DNA of 64,000 nucleotides from assembly GCF_023147585.1 (NCBI RefSeq), contig NZ_JAHXOZ010000001.1:310001-374000 (forward strand). Reading direction: 5' to 3'. A program made the position numbers and the translations under genes. This DNA is from Micrococcus sp. EYE_212 (GTDB lineage: Bacteria > Actinomycetota > Actinomycetes > Actinomycetales > Micrococcaceae). This document shows, piece by piece, positions 16,877 through 28,277 of this stretch; within the stretch, counting starts at the first letter, position 1, and every line of letters starts with the position of its first letter. The notes beneath the pieces are model-generated. The model ran no database searches and was not told where the DNA came from. It was given only the letters and a program-made list of their open reading frames with translations.

Positions 16877-19831
16877 TCACGCGCGGGGCTTCTCCTGCAT
16901 CTCGAAGGTCTCGATCACGTCGTCCTCCTTGATGTCGTTGAAGCTGCCCAGGCCGATGCCGCACTCGTAGCCCTCGCGGACCTCGGTGGCGTCGTCCTTG
17001 AAGCGGCGCAGCGACTCGATCTTGAGGTTGTCCGCCACCACCATGCCGTCGCGCACGAGGCGCGCCGAGGCGTTGCGGCGGATGAGGCCCGAGCGCACGA
17101 GCGTGCCCGCGATGCTGCCCCACTTGGAGGAGCGGAAGACCTCGCGCACCTCGGCGGTGCCGAGCTGCACCTCCTCGTACTCCGGCTTGAGCATGCCCTT
17201 GAGGGCGTTCTCGATGTCGTCGATCGCGTCGTAGATGACGGAGTAGAACCGCATGTCCACGCCCTCGCGGTCGGCCAGGTCGGCCACCCGCTCGGCAGGA
17301 CGGACGTTGAAGCCGATGATGATGGCGTTGTCCACCGTCGCCAGGTTCACGTCGTTCTGCGTGATCGCGCCCACGCCGCGGTGGATGACGCGCAGCTGCA
17401 CGTCGTCGCCCACCTCGACCTTGAGGAGCGAGTCCTCGAGCGCCTCCACCGGACCGGCGGCGTCGCCCTTGATGATGAGGTTGAGGGTGTCGATCTTGCC
17501 CTCGGCCACGGCCTGGTCGAAGTCCTCGAGCGTGATGCGCTTGCGGCGCTTGGCCAGCTGGGCGTTGCGCTCGGCGGCCTCGCGCTTCTCCGCGATCTGA
17601 CGAGCGGTGCGCTCGTCCTCGGTGACCAGGAAGGTGTCGCCGGCACGGGGCACGGACGACAGGCCCAGGACCTGGACCGGACGCGACGGGGTCGCCTCCG
17701 AGACGGTGTCGCCGTTCTCGTCGAACATCGCGCGGACGCGGCCGTGGGCGGAGCCCACCACCACGGTGTCGCCGACCCGCAGCGTGCCGGTCTGCACCAG
17801 CACGGTGACGACGGCGCCGCGGCCCCTGTCGAGGTTCGCCTCGATGGCCACGCCGCGCGCGTCCTTGGTGGGATTCGCCGTGAGCTCGAGGGCGGCGTCC
17901 GCGGTGAGCAGGACCGCCTCGAGCAGCTTGTCGATGTTCTCGTTGTTGCGCGCGGAGACGTCGACGAACATGGTGTCGCCGCCGTACTCCTCGGGCACCA
18001 GGCCGTACTCGGTGAGCTGGCCGCGGATCTTCTCCGGCGACGCGCCCTCCTTGTCGATCTTGTTGACCGCGACCACGATCGGCACGTCGGCCGCCTGGGC
18101 GTGGTTGAGCGCCTCGACGGTCTGCGGCATGACGCCGTCGTCGGCGGCGACTACGAGCACGGCGATGTCGGTGACCTTCGCACCGCGGGCACGCATGGCC
18201 GTGAAGGCCTCGTGACCGGGGGTGTCGATGAAGGTCAGGCGTCGCTCCTCGCCCTCGTGCTCCACCGGCACCTGGTACGCGCCGATGTGCTGGGTGATGC
18301 CGCCGGCCTCGCCCTCGGTGACGTTCGCCGAGCGGATCGAGTCCAGGAGGCGGGTCTTGCCGTGGTCCACGTGGCCCATGACGGTGACGACCGCGGGGCG
18401 GGGCGCCAGGTCGGCGTCGTCCTCGTTGGCCTCCTCGGCGTCGAGGTCGATGTCGAACGCCTCGAGCAGCTCCTTGTCCTCGTCCTCCGGGGAGACGATG
18501 TGGACGCGGTAGCCCAGCTCCTCGCCGAGCAGCTGGAAGGTCTCCTCGTCCAGGGACTGGTTGGCCGAGGCCATCTCGCCCAGGGTGAAGAGCACCTTCA
18601 CGAGGTCCGCGGTGTCCGCGCGGATCTTGTCGGCGAAGTCCGCGAGCGAGGCGCCGCGGCGCAGGCGCAGGATCGTGGTGCCGTCGCCCTTGGGGACCTT
18701 GACGCCGCCGATCTCGCGGGTGTGCTGCTGTTCGAACTCCTGACGCTTCGCGCGCTTGGACTTGCGCCCCTTGCGCGCTCCGCCGCCGCGGCCGAACGCA
18801 CCCTGAGCGTTGCCACGGCCGCCGCGGCCGCCGGGACCACCCGGACGGGCCGGACCGCCGCCGGGCGCGCCCGCGCCCGGACGGCCACGGCCGCCGCCGC
18901 GGCCCGGAGCGGGCGCAGGGGTGATCTGCTTGGGCATCATGCCCGGGTTCGGACGGGCGCCGCCCGCACCGGGGCGAGGGCCCGCGGCGCCGGCCGCGGG
19001 ACGCGGACCGCCGGGACGGGGACCGGCCGCGCCCGCCGCCGGACGGGGGCCGCCCGGACGCGGCGCGCGGTCCTCACGGCCGGCGCGCATGCCCTGCGAG
19101 GGCGCGAACGGGTTGTTGCCCGGGCGCGGCGCACCGCCGCGCGCACCGGCACCGCCGGGACGGGCGCCCGGACGCGGGGCGCCGCCGCCGGGGGCGGCCT
19201 TCGAGGTGAACGGGTTGTTGCCGGGGCGCGGGGCGCCCGGCTTGGCACCGCCCGGCTTGGGAGCGGCCGCGCCCGGGGTGGGCGTCGAGGCCGCCGACGT
19301 CGGCGCGGAGGGCGTCGACGCGGCGGGGGCCTGCGGCGTGCCCTGTCGGGACTCCTGCGGGGCGGCCGGAGCCGGCGTCGGAGCCTGCTCGGGCGTCGGC
19401 GCGGGAGCCTGCGTCGGGGCGGGAGCCGGGGTCTCGGCGCGGGCGGGCGCCTGCGGCGCGGCGGCCGGCGTCGGCTCGGGCGCCGCCGGCGCAGCGGGGG
19501 CGGCGGCCTGACCCGGCTTGGGAGCCGCAGACCCGGGCTTGGGTGCGGCCGAGCCCGGCTTCGGGCCGCGCGGCGACGGGGTGGGCGCGCCCTGGGCGGA
19601 CGTGCTCGGGGCACCCGCCGCGGGGGCGGAAGGGGCGGCGGCCTTCGCGGCGCCCGTGCCGCCGGCCTTGCCGGCGCCGGGGTAGGCGCCGCGCAGCTTC
19701 TTGACCACCGGGGGCTCGATGGTGGAGGAGGCGGAGCTGACGAACTCGCCGAGATCCTTGAGGGTGCTCAAGGCCTCCTTGGAGGTGATGCCGAGCTCTT
19801 TGGCGAGCTCATGGACGCGGACCTTTGCCAC
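16877..19831 (-). CDS. infB: Translation initiation factor IF-2
   Basis: 984 aa. A short N-terminal IF2-N domain ([20 protein letters not shown]) is followed by roughly 300 residues of low-complexity Ala/Pro/Gly/Arg sequence, a basic stretch ([15 protein letters not shown]), and then a second IF2-N-like domain. The GTPase domain has GHVDHGKT near residues 485-492, DTPGHEAF and NKID near residue 587. Domains II-IV end in [11 protein letters not shown]. It delivers fMet-tRNA to the 30S subunit. The long disordered N-terminal region is usual for GC-rich actinobacteria. ylxR and nusA lie upstream. Confidence 0.98.
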   Translation of the reverse strand: MAKVRVHELAKELGITSKEALSTLKDLGEFVSSASSTIEPPVVKKLRGAYPGAGKAGGTGAAKAAAPSAPAAGAPSTSAQGAPTPSPRGPKPGSAAPKPGSAAPKPGQAAAPAAPAAPEPTPAAAPQAPARAETPAPAPTQAPAPTPEQAPTPAPAAPQESRQGTPQAPAASTPSAPTSAASTPTPGAAAPKPGGAKPGAPRPGNNPFTSKAAPGGGAPRPGARPGGAGARGGAPRPGNNPFAPSQGMRAGREDRAPRPGGPRPAAGAAGPRPGGPRPAAGAAGPRPGAGGARPNPGMMPKQITPAPAPGRGGGRGRPGAGAPGGGPARPGGPGGRGGRGNAQGAFGRGGGARKGRKSKRAKRQEFEQQHTREIGGVKVPKGDGTTILRLRRGASLADFADKIRADTADLVKVLFTLGEMASANQSLDEETFQLLGEELGYRVHIVSPEDEDKELLEAFDIDLDAEEANEDDADLAPRPAVVTVMGHVDHGKTRLLDSIRSANVTEGEAGGITQHIGAYQVPVEHEGEERRLTFIDTPGHEAFTAMRARGAKVTDIAVLVVAADDGVMPQTVEALNHAQAADVPIVVAVNKIDKEGASPEKIRGQLTEYGLVPEEYGGDTMFVDVSARNNENIDKLLEAVLLTADAALELTANPTKDARGVAIEANLDRGRGAVVTVLVQTGTLRVGDTVVVGSAHGRVRAMFDENGDTVSEATPSRPVQVLGLSSVPRAGDTFLVTEDERTARQIAEKREAAERNAQLAKRRKRITLEDFDQAVAEGKIDTLNLIIKGDAAGPVEALEDSLLKVEVGDDVQLRVIHRGVGAITQNDVNLATVDNAIIIGFNVRPAERVADLADREGVDMRFYSVIYDAIDDIENALKGMLKPEYEEVQLGTAEVREVFRSSKWGSIAGTLVRSGLIRRNASARLVRDGMVVADNLKIESLRRFKDDATEVREGYECGIGLGSFNDIKEDDVIETFEMQEKPRA

Positions 19832-20021
19832 GGTTCTCCTGTTCTGGCCTCACGGGCCTTCAGGGGAGCCGGGGGGCTTCCGATTCAGCGCGGCGCGAGA
19901 CCGTTGACGTTTGTCCAGGCCGCACGGGACACCTCGAGGGTGCGCGCGCCGCGGCCTGCCTGATAGCAGGGGGTGAAGTTCATCGTTGGGCACTCATGCT
20001 TCAGTGCTCATCGGGTACGCA

Positions 20022-20366
20022 TCAGATCTCTGACCCGCCTTCATCTGTCGTGTCTGCAGCCGGTGCGGCGTTCCGCGTCCGCGCGGCGCTCGGGGATCCC
20101 TCGCCGGGACCGCCCGCCTCGCGTGTGAGCCCGTCGGCGTCCACGGCGGCCCTGAAGGCCCGGTGGAACGCCCGACGGCGCACGGCGAGGAGGAGGCAGT
20201 CCGGCCCGGGGTGCACCCAGGCACCGCGTCCGGGACGTCGACGACTCCGGTCCCAGACGACGGTGGGGGGTTCCGTCGCGGGGTCCAGTGCCACGCGCAC
20301 CAGCTCTTCCTGGTCCGCCCTCGCCCGGCATCCGATGCAGGTCCGCACGACCGTCTGGGACGTCAT
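20022..20366 (-). CDS. YlxR/DUF448 RNA-binding protein
   Basis: 114 aa. The YlxR signature is clear: RTCIGCR (residues 8-14), GRGAWVHPGPDC and the following A-R-R-AF-RAF run. These small nucleic-acid-binding proteins occur between nusA and infB across Gram-positives and have been linked to RNase P and to gene regulation. A GAGGAGA site precedes the ATG, and a TAGGAT box (20410-20415) lies about 44 nt upstream, so it may have its own promoter inside the nusA-infB run. The C-terminal third is a low-complexity tail. Confidence 0.92.
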   Translation of the reverse strand: MTSQTVVRTCIGCRARADQEELVRVALDPATEPPTVVWDRSRRRPGRGAWVHPGPDCLLLAVRRRAFHRAFRAAVDADGLTREAGGPGEGSPSAARTRNAAPAADTTDEGGSEI

Positions 20367-20409
20367 GCGGTCTCCTCACACGGTGTCGGAACGAGAATGG
20401 ACCTCATCC

Positions 20410-20415
20410 ATCCTA
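20410..20415 (-). promoter_or_regulatory. Candidate -10 box ahead of ylxR-infB
   Basis: TAGGAT within GCTAGGAT, the same octamer seen before proS and before the CAU tRNA. Confidence 0.45.
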
Positions 20416-20452
20416 GCGCGTCCCGGCCGGGATCTCCTCCCGGGCCCGGGCA

Positions 20453-21439
20453 TCAGTGCCCGGGCGCCTGCGCCGCGGCGCCGTCGCCGACGATGTCGAT
20501 GCGCCAGCCGGTGAGCTTCGCGGCGAGGCGGGCGTTCTGGCCCTCCTTGCCGATCGCGAGGGAGAGCTGGTGCTGCGGCACCACCACGCGCGCGGAGTGC
20601 TGGTCGGCGTCCACGATCTCCACGGAGACCGTCTGGGCCGGGGAGAGGGCGTGGGCGATCATCGCGGCCGGGTCGTCCGAGTGCTCCACGATGTCGATCT
20701 TCTCGTCGCCGAGCTCGGTCATGACGGCGCGCACGCGCGAGCCCATCTCCCCGATCGCGGCGCCCTTGGCGTTGATGCCCGCCCGGGTGGCCTTGACCGC
20801 CATCTTGGTGCGGTGGCCGGCCTCGCGGGCCAGGGCCGTGATCTCCACCGAGCCGTCGGCGATCTCGGGGACCTCGAGCTCGAAGAGGCGCCGCACGAGG
20901 TTCGGGTGCGAGCGGGAGACGGTCACGGACGGGCCCTTGCTGCCGCGGTTCGCGGAGACCACGTAGGTGCGCAGGCGGCGGCCATGGGGGTACTGCTCCC
21001 CCGGCACCTGCTCGGGCGGCGGGAGCACGGCCTCGAGGGTGCCCAAGTTCACCTGGATCATCTGGCGGTTGTTGCCCTGCTGGACGACGCCGGAGACGAG
21101 CTCTCCCTCCTTCTCCTTGAACTCGCCCAGCACCTTGTCGTCGTCCGCCTCGCGCAGGCGCTGCAGGATGACCTGGCGTGCGGTGGACGCCGCGACCCGG
21201 CCGAAGCCGTTGGGGGTGTCGTCGAACTCGCCGACGGCCGCGCCCTCCTCGTCCAGCTCCGTGGCCCAGATGGTCACGTGGCCGCTCGTGCGGTCCAGCT
21301 CCGCGCGGGCGCGCTTCAGGGCGCCCGGGGTCCGCTGGTACGCCATGAGCAGGGCCTGCTCGATGGTGGGGACGAGCCGGTCCAGCGGGATGTCCCGCTC
21401 GGCCACCAGCATGCGCAGCGCGCTCATGTCGATATCCAC
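20453..21439 (-). CDS. nusA: Transcription termination/antitermination protein NusA
   Basis: 328 aa, the short actinobacterial form. The N-terminal RNA polymerase-binding domain (ALRMLVAERDIPLDRLVPTI) is followed by an S1 domain (about residues 110-180) and two KH domains ending near HQLSLAIGKEGQNARLAAKLTGW. The C-terminal acidic repeats of proteobacterial NusA are absent, as expected. The start is the GTG at 21439 because MDIDMSALR is the conserved N-terminus in relatives and it directly abuts the rimP stop. An ATG at 21427 is the alternative. Confidence 0.97.
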   Translation of the reverse strand: MDIDMSALRMLVAERDIPLDRLVPTIEQALLMAYQRTPGALKRARAELDRTSGHVTIWATELDEEGAAVGEFDDTPNGFGRVAASTARQVILQRLREADDDKVLGEFKEKEGELVSGVVQQGNNRQMIQVNLGTLEAVLPPPEQVPGEQYPHGRRLRTYVVSANRGSKGPSVTVSRSHPNLVRRLFELEVPEIADGSVEITALAREAGHRTKMAVKATRAGINAKGAAIGEMGSRVRAVMTELGDEKIDIVEHSDDPAAMIAHALSPAQTVSVEIVDADQHSARVVVPQHQLSLAIGKEGQNARLAAKLTGWRIDIVGDGAAAQAPGH

Positions 21440-22030
21440 TTATGCCTCCGTGTGCTCTGCCGTGTGCTCGGCCCGGTCCGGGGACTCACCGGGCTCGCGG
21501 GCGGTGCCCCACTCTACCTGCACCACGGCCGGCCCCAGTCGCTCCATCCCCACCCGCTCGGCCGGCAGCTCCTTGGCGGGCATGCCCTTCTTGGCGCCGG
21601 GGCGGACCACGACGAGCTCGACGTCGTGCTCCCCGACGTCTGTGAGGCGCGCGGTGACCGGCTCGGCCCCGTCCACGGACACGCTCACGAGGCGGCCCAC
21701 GTTGCGCTCGAAGTGGCGCGGCTGCGTGAGCGGGCGATCGACGCCGGCCGTGGTGACCTCGAGCATGTACTCGCCGGCGCCCACGCCCGGGACCTCGTCC
21801 CCGGCGGCGTCCAGCGCGGCGGAGACGCGGGCGCTCAGGGCGGCCACCTCGTCCAGGCTCAGGCCCTCGGGTCCGGCGGCGCGGTCCAGGACGACCTCCA
21901 CGGTCGGGGTGGCGGCGGCGCCGGCCACGCGCACCTCCTCCACCACGACGCCGGCGTCGGCCACGGCGTCCTCGACCATCGCCGTCAGCGCAGCGCTCTC
22001 GGGACGGTCGGTGGTCTCCTGCGGGTCCAT
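21440..22030 (-). CDS. rimP: Ribosome maturation factor RimP
   Basis: 196 aa. The RimP core is seen in VEEVRVAG, the GLSLDEVAALSARVSAALD segment, and the signature YMLEVTTAGVDRPLTQPRHF, followed by the SH3-like C-terminal domain. RimP helps assemble the 30S subunit. An AGGAGC site lies upstream of the ATG, and TACGCT at about 22066-22071 is a possible -10. It heads the rimP-nusA pair with no gap to nusA. Confidence 0.95.
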   Translation of the reverse strand: MDPQETTDRPESAALTAMVEDAVADAGVVVEEVRVAGAAATPTVEVVLDRAAGPEGLSLDEVAALSARVSAALDAAGDEVPGVGAGEYMLEVTTAGVDRPLTQPRHFERNVGRLVSVSVDGAEPVTARLTDVGEHDVELVVVRPGAKKGMPAKELPAERVGMERLGPAVVQVEWGTAREPGESPDRAEHTAEHTEA

Positions 22031-22088
22031 GCGGGGCTCCTGAGGGGTCGGGGGCGGGCAGGGCCAGCGTACCGCCGCGGCCGGCGCC

Positions 22089-22880
22089 TCACCCCACGAG
22101 CGGGGCCAGGGTGTCCACGCCCACCTTCACGATCAGCGCGGAGACGACCGCGAGGAAGACCACCCGGATGAACCCGGTCCCCCGCGCGATCGCCATGCGC
22201 GCGCCCACGTAGCCGCCCGCGAGGTTGGCCGCGCCGAGGAGGAGGCCCAGGCCGAGCACCGCGTGGCCCGCGGGCAGGAAGAACGCCAGGGCGCCGAGGT
22301 TGGTGGCCAGGTTGACCACCTTGGCCTGGGCCGAGGCCTGCAGGAAGTCGTGTCCGAGCAGCGCCACCAGTCCCAGGATGAGGAAGGTCCCCGTGCCGGG
22401 CCCGATCATCCCGTCGTAGAAGCCGACCGCCCCGCCGAGGGCCAGGGCCCGCGTCAGGTGGGCGGCCCCCGTGTGCTTGAGGGCGGCGACCCGGCCCAGC
22501 TGCGGTCGGGTCGCGGTGACGATCCACACCGTCACGAGCGCCGCGAGGATCACGGGCCGGATCACCCCCGTGGGGAGCAGCGTGGCCACGACCGCCCCGC
22601 CGAGGGAGGTCGCGAAGGCCAGCGCGGCCATGGGCAGCGCCGTGCGCAGGTCCGAGCCGAGCCGGCGCCGGTAGGTGATCGCCGACGTCGCGGTGCCGAA
22701 CACGGAGCCCAGCTTGTTGGTGGCCAGGGCCTGCACGGGCGTGAGCCCCGGCACCAGCAGCATGACGGGCAGCTGCAGCAGCCCGCCCCCGCCGACGACG
22801 GCGTCCACCCAGCCGGCGGCGAAGCCCGCGGCCAGGAGCAGCACCACCAGGCCCGTCGTCAGCTCGACGGCGCCGAACAT
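22089..22880 (-). CDS. TauE/SafE (TSUP) family permease
   Basis: 263 aa with seven to eight membrane helices. The TSUP signatures GWVDAVVGGGGLLQLP near the N-terminus and GFYDGMIGPGTGTFL in the second half are both present, so the two-repeat architecture is complete. The family moves sulfonates, sulfite or other small organic anions, but the substrate is unknown here. The start is taken at the ATG at 22880, 1 nt after the proS stop. An upstream GTG (VTGAEM) overlapping proS is an alternative. Confidence 0.9.
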   Translation of the reverse strand: MFGAVELTTGLVVLLLAAGFAAGWVDAVVGGGGLLQLPVMLLVPGLTPVQALATNKLGSVFGTATSAITYRRRLGSDLRTALPMAALAFATSLGGAVVATLLPTGVIRPVILAALVTVWIVTATRPQLGRVAALKHTGAAHLTRALALGGAVGFYDGMIGPGTGTFLILGLVALLGHDFLQASAQAKVVNLATNLGALAFFLPAGHAVLGLGLLLGAANLAGGYVGARMAIARGTGFIRVVFLAVVSALIVKVGVDTLAPLVG

Positions 22881-22881
22881 C

Positions 22882-24708
22882 TCAGCGCCCGTGACGCACC
22901 TCGGCCACGACCTCGGCGACCGCGTCGGCCACCGGCACGGTGCGGGCCTCCCCCGTGGCACGGTCCTTGAGCTCGAGCTCGCCGTCGGCCAGGCCGCGGC
23001 CGATCACGACGGCGGTCGGCACGCCGATCAGCTCGGCGTCCTTGAACTTCACGCCGGGGCTCACCTTGGCGCGGTCGTCCACGATCACGGTGAGACCGTG
23101 GGCCTCGAGGCCCTCGGCCAGGTCCAGGGCGGCGGCGACGCCGTCCTCCCCCTTGGTCGCCACGACCACGTGCACGTCGGCCGGGGCGACCGCGCGCGGC
23201 CACGCGAGGCCCTTGTCGTCGCGGTAGCGCTCGGCGATCGCGGCGACGGCGCGGGTCACGCCGATGCCGTAGGAGCCCATGGTCACCACGACCTGCTTGC
23301 CGTTGACGTCGAGGACCTTCAGGTCGAGGGCCTCGGCGTACTTGCGACCCAGCTGGAAGATGTGCCCCATCTCCATGCCGCGGCGGGAGTGGAGCGGGCC
23401 GGAGCCGTCCGGGGCGGCGTCGCCCTCGCGCACGACGGTGGCCTCGAGGACCGCGTCCCATCGGAAGTCGCGGCCGGCGACGACGCCGAAGGCGTGGCGC
23501 TGGTCCGCGTTGGCACCGGTCACCCAGGCGGTCCCGGGGGCGACGCGCGGGTCCACGAACAGGGGCAGGCCGGACACCGAGCCCTCGGCGCCGAGCACGG
23601 GGGTGCCCTCGATCTCGCCGGCCCCGGCCGGGCCGATGTAGCCCTTGACGAGGGCGGGGTGGCGCTTGAGGTCCTCGGCCGTGGCGGCCTCGACCGTGGG
23701 CTCCCCGACGACCCCGAGGGCCGGGCCGACGGACGCCTCGAGCCGCTTGACGTCGACCTCTCGGTCGCCGGGGACGGCGACGACGAACTGGCGGCGCTCG
23801 CCGCCGTCGACGACGGCGGTGAGCACGACGCATTTGAGGGTGTCCGCGGCCTCCCACGGGCGGTCGGCCCGCGGGGCCAGGTCGTTGGCGACGTCCACGA
23901 GCGCCGCGATGGTCGTGGAGTCCGGGGTCTCCTTGACCTCGGCCGCCGGCAGCGCGGCCATCGCGGCCTCGTCGAGGGGCTCGGGGGCCACGGTGGTGAC
24001 GGCCTCGACGTTGGCGCGGTAGCCGCCGTCGGACTCCACGAAGGTGTCCTCGCCGACCTCGGTGGGGTGCAGGAACTCCTCGGAGCGGGAGCCGCCCATG
24101 GCGCCGGAGGTGGCCTTCACCGGCACGACCTCGAGGCCGAGCCGCTCGAAGATGCGCAGGTACGCGGCGCGGTGGGCCTCGTAGGCGTCGTCGAGGCCGG
24201 CGTCGTCCACCGTGAAGGAGTAGGAGTCCTTCATGACGAACTCGCGGCCGCGCAGCAGGCCGGCGCGCGGGCGGGCCTCGTCCCGGTACTTCGTCTGGAT
24301 CTGGTACAGGTACGCCGGCAGGTCCTTGTAGGACGAGTAGAGGTCCTTGACGAGGAGGGTGAACATCTCCTCGTGCGTGGGGGCCAGCAGGTAGTCGGCA
24401 CCCTTGCGGTCCTGGAGGCGGAACAGGCCGTCCCCGTACTCCTCCCACCGGCCGGAGGCCTCGTAGGGCTCGCGCGGCAGCAGCGCGGGGAAGTGCACCT
24501 CCTGGGCGCCGATGGCGTCCATCTCCTCGCGCACGACCGCCTCCACGCGGCGCAGCACGCGCAGGCCCAGGGGCAGCCACGTGTAGATGCCGGGGGCGGC
24601 GCGGCGGATCATTCCGGCCCGCACGAGCAGCTGGTGGCTCGCCACCTCGGCGTCGGCCGGGGCATCGCGCAGGGTCCGCAGGAACAGGGTGGACATGCGC
24701 AGAGGCAT
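22882..24708 (-). CDS. proS: Prolyl-tRNA synthetase, bacterial type
   Basis: 608 aa class II aminoacyl-tRNA synthetase. Motif 2 is visible as [22 protein letters not shown], motif 3 as GSYGIGVTR, and the roughly 180-residue editing insertion (INS) of bacterial-type ProRS lies between them. The anticodon-binding domain is at the C-terminus. The ATG at 24708 is preceded by GAAGGAG at good spacing. A GCTAGGAT -10 element at 24788-24795 gives a leader of about 70 nt. I saw no T-box in the leader. Confidence 0.97.
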   Translation of the reverse strand: MPLRMSTLFLRTLRDAPADAEVASHQLLVRAGMIRRAAPGIYTWLPLGLRVLRRVEAVVREEMDAIGAQEVHFPALLPREPYEASGRWEEYGDGLFRLQDRKGADYLLAPTHEEMFTLLVKDLYSSYKDLPAYLYQIQTKYRDEARPRAGLLRGREFVMKDSYSFTVDDAGLDDAYEAHRAAYLRIFERLGLEVVPVKATSGAMGGSRSEEFLHPTEVGEDTFVESDGGYRANVEAVTTVAPEPLDEAAMAALPAAEVKETPDSTTIAALVDVANDLAPRADRPWEAADTLKCVVLTAVVDGGERRQFVVAVPGDREVDVKRLEASVGPALGVVGEPTVEAATAEDLKRHPALVKGYIGPAGAGEIEGTPVLGAEGSVSGLPLFVDPRVAPGTAWVTGANADQRHAFGVVAGRDFRWDAVLEATVVREGDAAPDGSGPLHSRRGMEMGHIFQLGRKYAEALDLKVLDVNGKQVVVTMGSYGIGVTRAVAAIAERYRDDKGLAWPRAVAPADVHVVVATKGEDGVAAALDLAEGLEAHGLTVIVDDRAKVSPGVKFKDAELIGVPTAVVIGRGLADGELELKDRATGEARTVPVADAVAEVVAEVRHGR

Positions 24709-24787
24709 GGGAGGACTCCTTCAGGGGCAGCGCGCGAGCACGGGTCGGTGGACGCCGGCCGGTCCGTCGGGGGCGTCGTCGACGTCG

Positions 24788-24793
24788 ATCCTA
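24788..24793 (-). promoter_or_regulatory. -10 box of proS
   Basis: TAGGAT within GCTAGGAT. Predicted start of transcription near 24781, with a leader of about 70 nt carrying the GAAGGAG site. Confidence 0.5.
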
Positions 24794-25190
24794 GCGGCCG
24801 GCCCGCCCATGTCCGTCTGCGTCCTCGGTGCCCGGGCACAGGAGGTCCGCGGCCGAGGGATCCGCGGCCGACCCGGCGGTGCACCCCAGGGGCGGATCGG
24901 ACGCGGAACCAGACCCGCGCACCCCCGTCAGTAGAGCACCGTGGCGAACGTGCCCACGCGCTCGAACCCGACGCGCGCGTACGTGCGCAGCGCGGCGGTG
25001 TTGTACGCGTTCACGTAGAGGCTGACCACGGGCGCGTGACGCCGTGCCAGCCCCACGACGGCGGCCATCGCCCCGGCCGCGAGCCCGCGCCCGCGGTGCT
25101 CCGGGTGCATCCAGACCCCCTGGATCTGGGCGCACCGGGAGGAGAGCACGCCCACGTCCGCCTTGAAGCGCAGCGGGGGGCGGGCGCCGG

Positions 25191-25239
25191 CGCCCGGCGT
25201 CGGGGCGTCCGGTGCCGGGACGCCCGGCGTCGGGGCGTC
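25191..25239. repeat. 19-bp direct repeat in the GNAT gene
   Basis: The same 19 bases occur at 25191-25209 and 25221-25239 with a 30-bp period, so the reading frame is kept. The repeat encodes the DAPTPG units. Confidence 0.85.
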
Positions 25240-25888
25240 TCCGGGGACGATGAACACGCGGCCGGACGCGATGAGCCCCCGCACGCGCTCGCGGTACTGC
25301 TGCGCGCCGCCGAGGAACGGGGAGAAGCCGAGCTCCTCCTCGAACATGGCCGCGCTGGCCGGCAGCACCCGGTCATAGTCCCGCGGCCCTGCCGGGACCA
25401 CGCCCGGGAGCGGCGCGACGGCGGGCCGCTCCCCCGCCACGAGGAGGGGCTGCTCCTCGCGCACGGAGCGCGGCCGGTGGCCGGCGGTCCGCAGGGCGCG
25501 GCCGATCGTCAGCACCGCGGCGGCCGGGCCGTACACGGATCCGAGGCGGCGCCGCAGGGCGACGACGGCCGCGGCGAGGGCCGCCGCGTCGTCGTCGGTC
25601 GCCGTCGACTCGGCGCGGCCGGGCGGCACCACCGGCACCACGTTCGAGCCGACCCACGCGGCGGCGCGCAGCGCGCCGGCGGGGGCTGCGGCGTCGGGGT
25701 CCTCGGGGACGCCCAGGAAGAGGGTGCCGCCCGCTCCCCCGCGCGGGCCCGCCCGGCGACCGGCCTCGAGCAGGGACTCGACGAAGACGTTCGCCACTGG
25801 GTCGCGGCGCGCGAGGGCCGCGAGTGCGGGGGTGTCGGCGTCGGTCAGGAGGCGGACCCGCCCCTGCGAGGCCTGGCGGACGGCGGCG

Positions 25889-27058
<1,170 letters not shown>

Positions 27059-27116
27059 GGCAGCGCTCCTCACGGTTCTCGGGTCGGCGGCGAGAGGCCG
27101 TCGCTTCATCCGTCCC

Positions 27117-27122
27117 ATCCTA
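27117..27122 (-). promoter_or_regulatory. -10 box of ispG
   Basis: TAGGAT, giving a leader of about 52 nt. Its -35 region coincides with the lipoprotein gene's terminator stem-loop (27123-27150). Confidence 0.45.
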
Positions 27123-27150
27123 GGCCCCGGTGCACGGCGGCACCGGGGCC
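27123..27150 (-). terminator. Terminator of the Tat lipoprotein gene
   Basis: Perfect 11-bp stem (27123-27133 with 27140-27150) with a 6-nt loop, 28 nt after the lipoprotein stop. GC-rich, no U-tract. Confidence 0.75.
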
Positions 27151-27178
27151 CGGCGGGGGCGGTGAGGACGGCCGGGGA

Positions 27179-28180
27179 TCACTGGAAGGAGACGAGCCAG
27201 GGCTTGGGGTCGTTGGCCATGGTCTGCTCCGGGGTCATCATCGGCTTGTCCTCGTCGTAGAAGTTCTTCCAGGCCATGCGGATATGGTCCGGGAGGTTCT
27301 TGCGGAGGATGCTGTACGTCTCCTTCTTGAGCTGGTGGGTGCCGTGCCCGTCCGCGTGGAGCAGGAAGGCCAGGCCCTCGCGGGCCACGATCTCCGACCG
27401 CTGCTCGATCATGGCCGAGCGGAACTGGTGCAGGACGAAGAGCTTCTCGGGGAGCCCCTCGGAGGCCACGAGGTCCGAGAGCCACGCGCTGGTCTCGTTG
27501 ATCTCGGCGGCCGTCACCTGGCCGATGTCCCGCATGTGCTTCTGTCCCGGACGCAGCCGCCACTCCGGGTCCAGGGCGAGGCCGACGTGGGGCCGCTTGA
27601 GCAGGCCCTCGATGCGCTTCGCCTGGGTGGGGAAGTCCTCGAAGCCGGTCTGCAGGTCCAGGATGACGTGGATGCCGGCCTCGCCGGCGCCGTCCACCCA
27701 CTCCTCGAGGCGGTCGCGCTTGACGGGCCGGGAGTACGCGCCGTCGGGGCCCGCGTCCGCCGAGGCCACCGTGGCGATCATCTCGAACGCCGGCTGGATC
27801 GGCTCCTCCGAGAACGGCTCGTAGGTCTTCGCGAGCGCCCGCACGCGCTCGATGGACGCGGGGAGGTCCTGCTCGCCCAGGACGCCGAGGGCACCGGTGC
27901 CGGGAGTGCCGTACAGGGCGACGAACCGGCGGGCCGGGAAGATCTCCCGGCCGCCGCCGGGCAGCTCGCCGGACGGGGTGGGCGTGGCCGAGGACGAGTC
28001 CGCGGCGGACTCCGAGGCCGAGGCCGAGGTCGAGGCGGGGGGCGCCGACGAGCTGGCCGCCTCCTGGGAGGCGGGTGCCGAGCACCCGGCCAGGCCCGCG
28101 GCGAGGGAGCCGAGACCGAGGAGGGTGGCGCGGCGCGTCAGGGCGCTCGGAAACGGGGAGGCGTCACGAGAGGCATTCAC
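27179..28180 (-). CDS. Putative Tat-exported lipoprotein
   Basis: 333 aa. The N-terminus has a twin-arginine motif (TRRATLLGLG) and a lipobox (LAGC, Cys33), followed by about 45 residues of Ser/Ala-rich linker. The mature domain has repeated hydrophobic strands with polar ends (FVALYGTPG, HVILDLQTG, VGLALDPEWRL, KLFVLHQF, AFLLHADGHG), a pattern that suggests a TIM-barrel fold of the glycoside hydrolase sort. I do not recognise a specific family and assign no activity. The GTG start at 28180 sits 7 nt after TAGGAT (leaderless layout). It is a single-gene unit between ispG and the rseP-like gene, with its own terminator. Confidence 0.8.
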   Translation of the reverse strand: MNASRDASPFPSALTRRATLLGLGSLAAGLAGCSAPASQEAASSSAPPASTSASASESAADSSSATPTPSGELPGGGREIFPARRFVALYGTPGTGALGVLGEQDLPASIERVRALAKTYEPFSEEPIQPAFEMIATVASADAGPDGAYSRPVKRDRLEEWVDGAGEAGIHVILDLQTGFEDFPTQAKRIEGLLKRPHVGLALDPEWRLRPGQKHMRDIGQVTAAEINETSAWLSDLVASEGLPEKLFVLHQFRSAMIEQRSEIVAREGLAFLLHADGHGTHQLKKETYSILRKNLPDHIRMAWKNFYDEDKPMMTPEQTMANDPKPWLVSFQ

Positions 28181-28187
28181 AGCAACG

Positions 28188-28193
28188 ATCCTA
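28188..28193 (-). promoter_or_regulatory. -10 box of the lipoprotein gene (leaderless type)
   Basis: TAGGAT with CTAG at 28191-28194, 7 nt before the GTG start at 28180. Confidence 0.5.
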
Positions 28194-28277
28194 GGGGACG
28201 CCCTCCGGGCGGGCCGGGCGGGCCGGGCGGCGCCGCGGCTTCGTGCCCGGACTGTGACCTTCCGGGCCGTCCGCCCG

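Noticed and set aside
18810-19511. Proline/glycine-rich secreted protein on the plus strand
   Set aside because: It is the antisense of the low-complexity N-terminal region of IF-2.
16835-19963. 1042-codon plus-strand frame opposite infB
   Set aside because: Antisense of IF-2. The translation is repetitive Gly/Arg/Ala without family signatures.
24709-24927. T-box leader upstream of proS
   Set aside because: The predicted leader is only about 70 nt and contains no AGGGUGG-type T-box sequence or specifier stem.
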